Positions 33,601 to 45,584 of a stretch of DNA of 64,000 nt are shown here, piece after piece (within the stretch, counting starts at the first letter, position 1; every line of letters starts with the position of its first letter). The notes under the pieces were generated by a model. The model saw only the letters and a list, made by a program, of their open reading frames with translations, made no database searches and was not told where the DNA came from. The stretch spans positions 8,246,001 through 8,310,000 of the forward strand of contig NC_003282.8 in NCBI RefSeq assembly GCF_000002985.6, read 5' to 3'. This DNA comes from Caenorhabditis elegans (Eukaryota > Nematoda > Chromadorea > Rhabditida > Rhabditidae). Position numbers and translations under genes: made by a program.

Positions 33601-36600
33601 AATTGGAGAAACTGAGAATATGACACTTTGTCTGGAAATACAAACTTTGATATTTTGACCGGGAAAGTTTTCGGTCTTCAGTTTTAACAGTGGATTAAGG
33701 ACTGTAGATTTTTTGTTTCAATAGAAGGGTAAACTGTTTAAAAAAAGTTCTAATGTGTCATACACACTTTTTTGTGCTTGGACTCAAATAGAAAATTATC
33801 TCAAATATCTTGAATTTTTCATAATTTTAGCTGGAAGCTTAGAGAACTAAAATCTTCAATCTTCAATCTGAATTTCTCACGCTGAACAATTAAAATTTTC
33901 AGATCCTGAATACTGGATTGAAATATACAACGTGGGAAAATTCAGAGTAACTCAATTACCAAGAAGTCTCCGAACTGCTGTCTTTTACGGAAACCACTCT
34001 AAAAAGCAAAACAATAAACAGAATCAACTAATTTTAAAAGATGGGAGGGAATCCCTGGAAAAAGTTTAAGTCGAAGAGTAAATTGGCAATTTCCTAATTT
34101 TTCAGAATAAAACTGGAAAATTGGAAAATTAAGTAAACGGAATAGCCACTCACCAAAGTCCGATAAGCTGTTAGGCAGTCAACATTTCTCTTAATTACTT
34201 TTCAAAAACAAAAAGGGAAGAGAAGTAAACATTTTAATTTAAATTTTAGCAAGAAATGTTCTAGACTAGACTATAAAATAATAATTGGAATTCATGGAGG
34301 AGTACTGTAGGTATCAAGTATAGGGTAGAGCGTACTCTAAGGCACTCCATGCGCCGAACAAAATAAAAACTGGAATTGTAAATTCTAGAATCAAACTTTT
34401 CTGTCCTCACGGGTTACTGTAGATCAAGTGTTCCACCTCATAACCATCAAAATGAAATGAGAAGCAGATGTTGAGTGAAAGATAGGAAAAGGGGATAATC
34501 TCATGAAGAGAATGGGAAGTATGTGATGAAAAATATGTGATTGATGGGAAAGCAGCGGAGGGAAAACGAGAGCACTCAATCATTCTATCACCTGTGTTTG
34601 TGCGGGCGGACCTCCGGAAATATGACAAATAGATACACTTTAAAAACTTAAAAACAAAGGATCTCATCACGGAAGTGCAATTCTATATCAAAGGTACCAA
34701 TTGGGTTTGTTTTTAAAGTTAGGAAGCTGACGTTACTTTTTTAATTGAAACTTGAAAAAGACAAAAATTAGACAATCGCAGTTTCAATTAAACGAAAATA
34801 TTAAGACGTCTTCAACCTTCGCTTTTGAGTACAAAAATATACGATGAATCGGGTGAAAGCAGCAAAATAAAGCGCAAATGGAGGACGGGCTCGATTGCTT
34901 CCGGATCACTGAATGAAAAGAATAAGCAGGCGTGTTTAAGAAAAGAAAAGCAAAAGAAAAAAAAACATGAATCGCGTACGAATTAATGGGCAAAAGGTAG
35001 ACGAAGATGGAAATGGCAAAAACATGGGAACAAAATAGGAAATGAACAATAGTTTCTTGTCAATCTGAGAAAAAAGAAATTATGGCTTTTGCTGAAACGA
35101 CTACAAAATATATAAGCAGTAGTTAATATTATTCCATTGAAATTTTCTAATTTAAAGCCAATGAGTATTGACATACCTAACCAACACAATTCGCACGCTT
35201 CGTGCGAGTTACCAATTTCCGGGCTCTTTTTCGGAGGTCATCATTAACAATTCAAAAACAAAGAATTTGAGCCTTGTTTTCGGTCCATTTTTAGAATTTC
35301 GAGAGTCCTGAAATTGCTTGAAACGTGGACAGATTACCAAATACTAAGACATAACGATGAGTCGATTTGATCAAAACTTCTTGTTTTTTGTACAGAAAAA
35401 TTTCAATATTTGATCATATTCTGCAGAATCTCTTGAGTTCAAGCTTTTCCAAGTATGTCACTTGAAATGAATATCTATTTCCGATTCAAAAACAATTGTT
35501 AAATAATCATGTGCGTCAGTGATTTGAACTCTTGCGTCTCTCGAGCTATAACCCCATGAGCACGGAAAAAAGTGTTCAGTGAGCTGTCTTTCTGACTTGA
35601 TACATTCATTGAGTGTAGTGTGTGTGTGTACAAGTACAAAGCGATGGAAAATTCAAGTGAAAAGCAGAAAGAAAAGAGATGAAACACATCAGAAATCATA
35701 GGACTTTGTGGAATCAGGGAAAGGGGGTAAAATGAAATGAAACATTATGAATCATGAAGAATAAAATATGTAGTCTCACATGAGAAATGGAAAAGTAATA
35801 AAAAGAAGTAATAGTAATAAAGATAATGGAAGTCATAATTAACTGTCTGTCTGTGCATTGCCCTTTGACCATTTTATAGAAGATACTCTTTTTTTTATTA
35901 GCACGAACTAGTCTGACTCATTTAATTAACAAACTATGAAGTGTCAATAAAAATAGTTATGTATGTGGAACGCTGAGTACGAATTCTATAATAAATATAT
36001 CTGCTCCTGCGTGTACTATTGTAGAACGTTATAAAAATTAAATTAATGAAATTTGTGTAAAAATCATCTTCATACATGATAGCTTGAACATAATTTCAAT
36101 TCTCTAATTTAATTATTTTTGTTTAAAAATGTTGTACCCATTGATTTCAGTCATAAATTGTAAGTAAAACTGAGAAGAGCTAGTCCATGCAGAAACCCAA
36201 AAATGCCAAGACATGGGAGGCGCCTATTAATGAAACTTGGAAGATTTAACTGTTGAATAAACAATGAAGTCACCCATAGATATCGTGCTGTTTTTCATTA
36301 AATTTTACTTAATTTACTTTTATATTCTCACTAGAATGACTGAGCACAACTAATTGAAACAAAAATCTCACTTAAGCAGTAGTTCAGCATGGATCTCATC
36401 GATGTTCCAAATTGTCAGGAAAAATTGGTTGAAAACATTATATACTTGGTCAAAGAGTACGAAATGAGTGTTTTCCCACAGTTTTTAGTCCGGAAACATG
36501 CGGAAGTATTTAAGTATTAACTATTTCATCGAATTCTCACAGGCTATATTAGATGAGAAACTTGAATACAGAGATCATAGTTTTTAAATTGTACATAGAA

Positions 36601-39325
36601 TTTATTATTTGATTTTCTGAATATCATTAAACATCATATTCATAGAAAATTGTCAAATCTGAGAACATTGTTTAATTAACTAGATACTGTGTATTTCGGC
36701 TAGTCGGTTTGTGCGATGAGCTCCACATATGACATGTTGGGGGCTCAGAGGTTCATTTATGTGAGAAACCTACTGCATCGGCTACCACTTCCAAAATTTG
36801 AGAAGGTCGGAGAACAGCTTTTGTGGTGGGAGGATTAGAGATCATGAATAGTATAAAGATTCAACTTTAAGGCTATTGTCTCAATGAGCTCAGAAAACGA
36901 ATAGAGTGAAGGGGCGGCTCACGCCCTGTTCTTGCCCGGAAAACGTCTCTACAACTCTTATAATGGTAAAATTACTACATTTCATAGTAAACCTTCTACG
37001 AAATATTTTATAAACAGTCAAAAAGTGGCAACTTCCAGGGATATGCCTGTCTATCATTTTGGAAATCGACTTGAGAAGTTTTATTTTAGAATTATTCTGT
37101 GTTGATTATGTTTCTATTATTTTCACATTGTAGGGACTTTGTCTGAAAATTTTTGGACTTTTCAATTACACTCCCGTCACCGTAGAGTAAGACCTAGAAA
37201 CGCGAGATTAAACGTGGAAAAATTATGATAAAATAACCGAGAATAGAATTGTAAAAAGAGGACAAGTTCAAAAAAAGATAAAAGACTAAAAAGTTGGAAG
37301 TCCACGCACGAGAATCGCGTAATCCACCCTCACAGCGACAACGACTCCCGAAGGAACATTCAAAAAGAAGTTGCATTTCAAATTTATGGCATTTTATATA
37401 AGGAAGTGCAGATAAATGACGCAGTTTTGCAAAAGGAAAAAAACAAAAAATGGGTGTAAGACGAGTACAGATATAAATAGAAACATGGTTTCATGCGTTC
37501 TTTTTGTTTTGACTAATTAAGCTAAAATAACTGAAAATGTCTGGTAGAAATATAAACCTTTAGGTCAGAATATTGTGTTTTTGTCACTTTGGCGGGAACG
37601 CTGGTTCTACGTTTTAAATTAATTTGTTGAAGTAGGCAGGCGTGCACTTGTGTGCCTACATGAAACAGTTACTTATCTCATTTTATCTATAGATTTTATC
37701 AAGTTAAAAAAGGAGAGCTGGAATGGAAAAAATATCATAAAAAATAATAAGCTAGAGTTATTTCAAATTCGTTCAACTTCCTGTTTCAATTTCTATAAAT
37801 CGAAACAATTTCAATTTCATTTTGCACTACGAAATGCTATTTGCGTCACTCTTTGCTCACCAAAATTCAATCTAATGACCATTGTTATCGTCACACAATT
37901 TGTTTAGATTTTCAGCAAAAAAAGAAGAACGAGAAAACCAAAACGCCAAACAACCGGGAATCAGTTGTAGTACTCGGCTTCATAAACAATGAATTTTCGC
38001 GTTTCTGCTATAGATTTCTAGAGGAAAAACGAGTCGTGACATTGTTTAAAACAAGTGAAAAATGCTGAAAGATGAGCTCTCGGAGCAACTTGTTGAGTGG
38101 TTTGAAACGGATAGGAAATGGGAGACAAAAGGGAATCAGTAGTTGAAGGACACTAGAAATTATGATAGAAAAAAGCTGTCAGTTTAGTTAGATCAAAGAG
38201 CTTTCTTTGATTGATTGATCGGAACATCAGAGTTCGAAAATTGAAAGACAAAGTATTCCTCGAGAATTACGAAGTGAAGTACTATGTGAAGATGGACATA
38301 GATTAGTGTTCGTAAAGAATTGGGAATCGAACCAAGTATTTTTAAGATAGAGTATATTGGTATTCGGAGGGTGTAATAATGAAAGAGTTGTTGCTATTTA
38401 GGTCTCAATTTATACGGTTTATTTATTAAAATTTTAGATATTTAAAATGCTACAGTTGTAATATTGAGACAACCTCAGTATGAGAAGTGCAATTTCTTTT
38501 TTTGGAAAATTTCTACGAATTTATTTCGTTTTTATTAATTATAGTATTTAATCATTGTGAATAGAAAAAACTCAAACCATTTAATGTTTGTAACAATCTC
38601 AAATGAACCACCTGAGAATGCTTTCTACTAGATGACAATGGCCAAAAATAAATAATTTTTTCCAACTCGTCACAGCCACTCAACCAAACGTTTTTTTTAT
38701 CCAAGAAGAGAAGAACAAGGGACAGTTGTCCGCCGTGTCTCGTTTCAAACAAAAAATGTACGTGAAAAGTGAATGAGAGCTTCTCCGTCCATTCTGTCTT
38801 GTTTTCTCATTGGCTCATAGTCTTTGTCGTCGTCACATCAAACATATCATATTATTTCTCGTGGTGAAGAGTGGGTGATCTTTTTTGGGTTTAAAGACTG
38901 TCTTTTAAAAAAGACGGTAATGAAAATTATTTAAAAAGTTACAAGCATTGAATAAATATGTCCAGTCGCTAGTAGATTGGAAAGTCTGCTTTCTCCGGGA
39001 AATGTGATGTATTTATAAATATATATAGATACATTCGAAAATTCTCACGCTCTTCTAGGAAAATAGCTTTTCCCTAGGATTCTTGGTCACCTATAATAAT
39101 TAACGCGTTCTCACCATTTCGGCTCTATTTTCGCGGATCTTCCTAAAGCGGGTGTAAAAAGGCTTAAGAGTATCCAAAAACAGTGGGTTTTATTCCATTT
39201 CACAATGGGAACATGGAAACAAAGATAATGATGAGCACCGGGAAGGGGGAGAATATAGGTAAAACTTATAGTATAAAACATGGAAAACAAGGCGAAGTGG
39301 TGAACAAGGGGGGACATAGTGAAGA
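30672..39325. other. 8.6 kb region without a supported gene
   Basis: I find no chain of open frames with splice sites here. Local features: a strongly pyrimidine-rich minus-strand stretch at about 31160-31360, promoter- or leader-like; a 7-bp hairpin TCGCACG/CGTGCGA at about 35190-35206; a CG-rich segment near 36900-36950; a TTTGGCGGGAA site at 37588-37598; and a GTAGGCAGGCGT-type dispersed motif near 37633. It may hold regulatory DNA, a non-coding RNA or a distant first exon. Confidence 0.5.
37588..37598 (+). promoter_or_regulatory. E2F-like site TTTGGCGGGAA
   Basis: Exact match to the classical E2F consensus sequence. It is isolated in a region without a called gene, so function is doubtful. 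Confidence 0.3.
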
Positions 39326-40316
39326 TTAGTTATGATCAATTCTCGAGCAAGATGGTCGGTATGTACCGTTCATGATTGCAAGCTCGACGAGTTGTCTACG
39401 CTTCAGCTCATCACGCCCATCTGGAGGAGGAACCAAAAGAACTTGGACTGTTTCCAGAGCTGCAGTGATCCGAGCAGTTGCCTCACGACGTGGTCCGCTT
39501 GTCTCGACAATGACGCGAAGTGGCAAATCAATTGCACTGAAAGAAAAAATGGGTTGGGCTAAACGGATTAAATGGGGCGTGAATACATTGAAGAAAATAA
39601 AATGATGTATTTGAAATCAAAATGTCACGTAATATCTATCAAAATTTTGATGATTTTTAGTATAACTCACTCTTGGCTTCCATCTCCATGAGTTTTGTGC
39701 AATGCATTTCCGTACATCTTATTCGAATGATTTCCGCGGATCATGATTCGGCATCCGGTATCTTTCTCAAGCTGCTTCGCTGTCGTTCCACGAGGACCAA
39801 TGATGCGGCCAATAAAATTGTAAGTGGGGTAAGTCTCGACTGGAATCCTAATACTTTCAGTCAAAGTGACCTCATCTTCATCCGAATGCATCGAATCATC
39901 AGAATCAGAGAACATAGCGCCAAGATCAGTAAACCGAAGTGCTTCTCGTCCACATTCTTCAAGAATTCCAATGTCAGCCATTGAGATTGGAGCCATGAAG
40001 AGTCGGCCGATCTCTTAAAATCATAAAAACATTAGATCTATAAAATTGGAATTCATACCTTCATCGATGAGATGCACTGAGAAGTTAGCCTGACCATATT
40101 GGAGAAGACGGGACTTTTCAGCTAGGAGCAGCTTGAAATAAGAGATCACTACATCCATTTGGTCGGATTCCTCATGAATTTGGATCGATTTAGGATCTCT
40201 TTCATAGTCGGATAGCTGCAAAAAAACAGATAACTGAAAAATATATAAAGGTGTGAACTAACAATTTGCATGAATTTCTGCTGGAGAGGGGTGAGAAAGC
40301 AATTATGGTTGTTCAT
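39326..40316 (-). CDS. STAR-family KH-domain RNA-binding protein
   Basis: Exons 40316-40263, 40215-40059, 40013-39671 and 39536-39326 give 254 aa. A QUA1-like dimerisation segment lies near residues 35-55 ([10 protein letters not shown]). A maxi-KH domain follows (about 130-210) with the GXXG loop in [24 protein letters not shown]2-like C-terminal segment contains [15 protein letters not shown]. This is the architecture of GLD-1, ASD-2 and SF1-like proteins, which bind ACUAA/UACUAAC-type motifs in pre-mRNA or 3' UTRs. The protein is small for the family, with almost nothing after QUA2. An acidic Ser/Asp patch ([13 protein letters not shown]) precedes the KH domain. From memory this corresponds to K07H8.9. 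Specific targets are unknown. Confidence 0.9.
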
Positions 40317-40870
40317 GGTGAAACATGAACAAGACTGAACAATTTCAGCCACGGAGCTCCGTGCCAACGTGGCATCATGGGGATGACGTGGAGGTCACGC
40401 GTATATTCAGACGTGATTAAAATTAATCAGAGTAAGGTCAGAGACGTGGCAACTGCATCTTCTTTCTTTTATCATCCTTCAACATTACATTCAGTGCTTT
40501 ACAGGATAAGTGAACGTGTTCCTAAAAATTGAAAATAACTCTGACCAAAATTCAAAACAGATGACAAAATGATTACACGATTGAATATATTTTCAATGAC
40601 TTTATTTTTGATAGTGTCGAGCACATCAAATACACCGAGCACACTTACTCAAATAACCTAAATGAAAGGGATTTGTGAAGAGGCAGGGGAAAACAATGAA
40701 AAACGTTTTGGGACAACAATTGGGATTGATAATTTGTGCAAGAGAAACAATAAAACCAACAACAATGAAAAATATTTAAAAAAAATGGGATTTAACAAGG
40801 AGCGAACAGATGGATCAACAAGATGGAATAAATCTAGAAGAGATTAGTGGTATGGTAAACAATGGTAAAT
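40317..40870. other. Intergenic region between nucl-1 and the STAR gene
   Basis: 554 bp between two genes in the same (-) orientation. It holds the nucl-1 3' UTR and the STAR gene promoter. The spacing is longer than usual for a worm operon. A small plus-strand frame at 40662-40847 has no support. Confidence 0.5.
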
Positions 40871-43518
40871 TTATTTCTTTCCCTTGAAACCGGTCTTCTT
40901 GAATTGCGGCTTTTTCTGCTGCACACGTGGAATAGTCTTCGGTTCAACCTTAATTTTTTTTGTAGAAAGTGAAGATAAAGGTTTTAAAATAATCTGGATT
41001 AGAAATTACCTTTTTCACGAGCTTCTTTTGTTTTGGTTGTTCTTCTTCAACTTCCTGAATTCCTTCATCACTTGACGCCACCTCTTCGCTGTCATCACCT
41101 GACGAATCAGCAGCAACTTTCGGAACAATTTTTTTTTGAACCGCTGGAGTAGCTGCCTTCTTTGGTTTCACGTCAACCTTCGTCTCTTGATGTCTCGCAT
41201 AGAACACATCGACTAGATGATTGTTAACCTTCAATCCATTTGATTTTGCGAATGCAGCTTGAGCGTCTTCTACGGTTCCAAAAGTGATGAAAGCTCTCTT
41301 TTTCGAGTTTGGCTGACCACTTGCGTGAAGGATCTTAATGTCTGTGGATGAACGGAAGATGTTCTTCAAGTCTGTGTTATTGCAGGTTCCTGGGAGAGCG
41401 TTGATGAAGAGCTGGAGAGGATTAATCGGACGAACTCCATCTAAAAAATTATACTTTGCTTGGCTAAGGAATTTTAAAACGTACGTTCTTTTGGAGCTTT
41501 GCTTTCACTGAGACAGAAGTCTACATAAAGAGCTTTTCCTTGAATCTTAGATTTGCTAAGAACATCGTGAGCTTTCTTGCAATCTGCGACAGTGTTGAAT
41601 ACAAGCCATCCAAAGTTCGAGTTCTTTTTGCGACGGAAAGAATCGAGTCCAGTTACAAGACCAGTGATTTCAGCATCTTTTGCTTTCTTAGCAATTTCTT
41701 TGATGAACAAAGAACGCGAATCTCTATCTTGACGTCTTCTCTCCTCTTCACTGATAATTGATTTACCATCGCTCTTGACTTGTTTAGAAGCGACGGTAGG
41801 CTCATCAAGCTTTCTCTTCACACCTCCTTGTTTTTCGGTGACTTTTGGCTTCACAGCTGGGATATCTTCTTCCTCTTCCTCCTCTTCATCTTCTTCCTCT
41901 ACGTCTTCTTCATCCTCCTCGTCTTCGTCTTCATCACTATCTTGAGCAGCAGAAGCAGCAGCACGATTTGCAGCAATCTGTTTGAGAAGATCAGCTTTCG
42001 ACTTGATAAGTGGGACATTTGTGGTATCCTCCTCCTCTTCTTCATCTTCCTCGTCCTCCTCTTCTTCTTCATCTTCATCCTCATCGTCACTGTCCTCCTC
42101 AATCGCTTGAGCTATTTGACTTAAAGACTGCTTGAGGACTGGAGCTTTCTTAGCTGGAACATCTTCTTCCTCTTCCTCCTCCTCTTCGTCTTCCTCCTCT
42201 ACTTCTTCATCCTCCTCATCTTCCTCGTCGCTGTCATCATCAAAGTTCAGTTTTGGAACATCACCGGCAGCATTTTTTGATGTTTTGGCAGGATGCGGGG
42301 TTGCTGGTGCTTTCTTGTCAACAGTAGTTGGGGTTGCAACCTTAGATAAATTGACTTGCTTTCCTTTTGTGGAGTCGACAGATTTGAGAGAGCTTTTTAC
42401 AGCTGGAGTTTTAGCGACAGGCTCGGTCTCCTCCTCGTCCTCTTCTTCCTGAAAACAATAATATTAAAGGAAACTCGAAATAAACATTGCAACATTTTCC
42501 AAAGAAATTTTCACAAGAAAATCAGCCTTTGAGAAAAAAAAAACATACCTCCTCATCTTCTTCGTCCATTTCAATTTCTTCCTCGTCTTCCTCATCTTCT
42601 TCATCTTCCTCAACAGCAACAGACTTTTTGACCTGCGGAGCGTCATCATCAGATTCTTCCTCCTCCTCATCATCGTCCTCTTCGTCATCGTCAGAATCTT
42701 CAGCAGCCGTAGCAATGGCACTCTTAGCAGTTTTCTTTGGTGGTTGTGGCTCCTCATCACTCTCCTCCTCATCTTCTTCGTCTTCACCAGAATCGTCTTC
42801 TACTGGTTTTGTTTGTTTTGCAAACGGAGTTCCGGTGGCAAGCTTTTTCTTCGGGACTTCTGGAATATTGAATAATTGCAAATAAATCTAAAATCAGCAC
42901 TATACCCTCTTCCTCGTCGTCATCTCCATCACTATCATACTGTTTTCTCTTATCGCTAAAACCAACTCGGCTGCCTCCCCCACGAGATTGGAAGTTTCCT
43001 CTTCCTCCGCGCGGTGAGAAATCGTTTCCACCGCGTCCACGAGGTGTGAAGCCACCACGACCGCCTCCTCTAGGGGAGAACTTATTGCCACCACGGGACC
43101 CTCCAGAGAAATCTCCTCGACCGCGATTAGCTACACCACGATCTCCTCCTCGCCATGGAGAGCCACCACGATCACCTCCACGGAAGTTGCCGCGGTCTCC
43201 TCCACGCCATGGAGATCCTCCACGATCTCCACCTCGGAATCCACCACGGTCACCACCTCGGAAGCCTCCACCACGTCCTCTTGGGGAGAATCCACCTTCA
43301 CGATCACCACGGAATCCTCCTGGTGAGCGACCTCTATCTCCTCCTCGGAATCCGCTTGATGAACGTCCTCTATCGCCTCCACGGAATCCGCCTGGAGAAC
43401 GTCCTCTATCTCCACCTCGGAATCCACCACCGCCACCACGTGGGGTGAAGCCACTGCCACCACCACGACCACCGCGGAAGCCTCCGCCTCCGCGTCCTCT
43501 TGGTGAGTCGAAACCCAT
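40871..43518 (-). CDS. nucl-1: Nucleolin-like protein NUCL-1
   Basis: Exons 43518-42906, 42859-42549, 42448-41485, 41440-41010 and 40948-40871 give 798 aa. Residues 1-195 are a dense FRGG/RGG repeat array. About 205-520 is a long low-complexity region of Glu/Asp runs separated by Lys/Ala/Pro-rich segments. RRM1 (about 540-625, RSLFIKEI and FGWLVFNT) and RRM2 (about 637-712, LQLFINALPG and RAFITF) follow. A short Lys-rich end finishes FKGKK. Nucleolins act in the nucleolus in rRNA transcription, processing and pre-ribosome packaging, and RGG arginines are usually methylated. In vertebrate nucleolin the RGG box is C-terminal; here it leads. A TTTATTTCAG acceptor at 43530-43539, 12 bp upstream of the ATG, looks like a trans-splice or leader-intron site. 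Symbol from recognition. Confidence 0.9.
42930..43500 (-). repeat. Coding repeat: FRGGDRG(G/R)SP-type RGG array
   Basis: Within nucl-1 exon 1, degenerate 24-36 bp units encode FRGGDRGRSPGG and related peptides. The array is prone to unit gain and loss and produces long spurious frames on the opposite strand. Confidence 0.85.
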
Positions 43519-44276
43519 TTTGATTGTACCTGAAATAAATAAAATAAAGTTAGGAAGTCCTAATTAGAGTTAAATCAGGAAATAACAGCGACCAAATGTG
43601 TTGTAATGATATATTTCGATATTTTATGCATTATAGTAATTTTTAAGCAGAAAATTTCTTCAAAAAACGTAGAAAAGCGATTTATTTCAGTGATAAACAT
43701 GAAAAAGTACACAAAGAGAATGTTTCTAAATTCGAAATTCATCGATAAGCGGGCGCAGGTCTCGCCACGATCTCTCGAATAAATGCATGCGCCTTTAAAC
43801 GTTAATTTTCTTGCTGGCGGCAGCCGGCTTGCAACGGCTTTCAACAATTCGACAAATCAATAAAAACTGGATTTTCCGTACATTTCTTTTTGTTTGTTAT
43901 CAAAACCGTTTGAACTGTCAATTATACACTTTTTAGAATTCGTTTTCATCAATTAGAATGTTTGTTCGTATTTATATTGCGTGATATTCTTTTAAAATTG
44001 AACAAAATAGTTTAATATAAATATTTTATTTGCAAAACTCTGTCATTTGCGATACATAGTTCTTTCCTAATTGTTTTAGTAAAAACTTAAGTTTCACGTG
44101 CCACCTTATCCACGTTTCTATTTCTACGGTGTATTGCCCCTCGGCGAATTCGAGTTATAACTTTTTTACAAGCTCGTATATTGCAAATCCTCCATTAATC
44201 TCTATTTTTTTCTCCTTTTGCATTCGCTTCCGAATTTTTTGTGCCGTTTACTCAACTGCTCTATCTTTGCAGCAGG
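43519..44276. promoter_or_regulatory. Divergent promoter region of nucl-1 and daf-31
   Basis: 758 bp between two divergent housekeeping-type genes. The nucl-1 trans-splice-like acceptor is at 43530-43539 and the daf-31 acceptor (CTTTGCAG) ends at 44272. A CG-containing block at about 43743-43845 (GGCGGCAGCCGGC) stands out from AT-rich surroundings and may be the core shared element. Confidence 0.6.
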
Positions 44277-45300
44277 ATGAACATTCGTTGTGCTCGCGTG
44301 GACGATTTGATGAGCATGCAAAATGCGAATCTTATGTGCCTTCCAGAGAATTATCAAATGAAATACTACTTCTATCACGCTCTTTCTTGGCCGCAGCTCT
44401 CTTATATTGCTGAAGATCACAAGGTATTTTTTATTCTCATGCAAATCTTGACTTGAAACATTTATTGTTGTTCAGGGAAATGTTGTTGGATATGTTCTCG
44501 CCAAAATGGAAGAAGACCCAGGAGAGGAGCCACATGGTCATATCACCTCTTTGGCCGTCAAAAGATCTTACAGACGTCTGGGATTGGCTAATAAAATGAT
44601 GGATCAGACCGCAAGAGCCATGGTCGAAACCTACAACGCTAAATACGTATCGCTTCATGTTCGTGTATCAAACCGAGCCGCATTGAATCTATACAAGAAC
44701 ACACTGAAATTCGAAATTGTGGATACAGAGCCAAAGTAAGTATTAATTTGAATAAATCCTCATTTCTCGGCGCGGATTAGTTCGTCCCTCGATGAACAAC
44801 TGAAAAAATTCTAATCGACGTTTCCCAATCACCCGTTCGATTTCCAACGTTATACTTTTTACAGAAGTGATGGAATTAAATAATTTTGTATTCTTTTTTG
44901 GTTCACCTATTTTTAATTTTTGTTCCAAGTCAAGTTCAAATTGAAAAAGGTTATTGTGATTATCAGTGAAAGGACAAAATGTTTCGAAAAATAATTACGT
45001 TTAATAACGTGGCGCTTTTTTAAAACAATAAACAAAAATATGCGAGCGAGGTGATTAAACTTTGGCATCAATCAGAAGAAACATACTTCAATTTGCAAAT
45101 TATGATAACTTTTAGAACCTTATTAACCCTAATTATTAACAAAAATGACAAATTCCAGATATTACGCGGATGGAGAAGATGCATACGCTATGCGTCGCGA
45201 TCTCGCAAAATGGGCAGAAGAACGGAACATCGAGCCAGCAGATCGAGAGGCCTATACCACTGCAAAAACCACTGACGATAAAAAGAAAAATCGCAGTTAA
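44277..45300 (+). CDS. daf-31: N-terminal acetyltransferase NatA catalytic subunit (NAA10), DAF-31
   Basis: Exons 44277-44423, 44476-44735 and 45159-45300 give 182 aa. The GNAT fold starts [12 protein letters not shown], and the acetyl-CoA-binding motif RRLGLA lies near residue 82, as in human NAA10. A Lys-rich C-terminal tail ends the protein. NatA acetylates Ser, Ala, Thr and similar N termini on nascent chains at the ribosome, together with NAA15. In the worm this gene is known for roles in dauer formation and lifespan. It is first in a plus-strand run of six genes, and an acceptor-like CTTTGCAG 4 bp before the ATG suggests SL1 trans-splicing. Confidence 0.95.
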
Positions 45301-45584
45301 TTCGTTATCAAAGTTTATTTTTGCCTTTTCCAACTGGTTCATTCTGATACTTTCTCTGTTCTCCCCTTTCAGGAGGATCTCTTTTCTTTCAATTCTCGTT
45401 TCCTCCTCTGGTTTTAGATTAGGTAAAAATTTAAGTTTTCCCCTGAATAATCTCTTTGATCCCCCTTTGAAAGCTCATTAATAAATTTAAAGCATTAAAA
45501 TGGTTTGTAGATGTTATAAGCAGTTGATTTCTGTATTCAAATATCTGTAAATATTTATTTCGACCTTTAAAGTTAATGTTTTAG

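Noticed and set aside
37588-37598. E2F-like site as evidence for a nearby cell-cycle gene
   Set aside because: The consensus match is exact, but no gene is supported within several hundred bases, so it is recorded only as a weak site.
42132-43567. Serine-rich and proline/arginine-rich plus-strand frames opposite nucl-1
   Set aside because: They are shadows of the acidic and RGG coding repeats on the minus strand.
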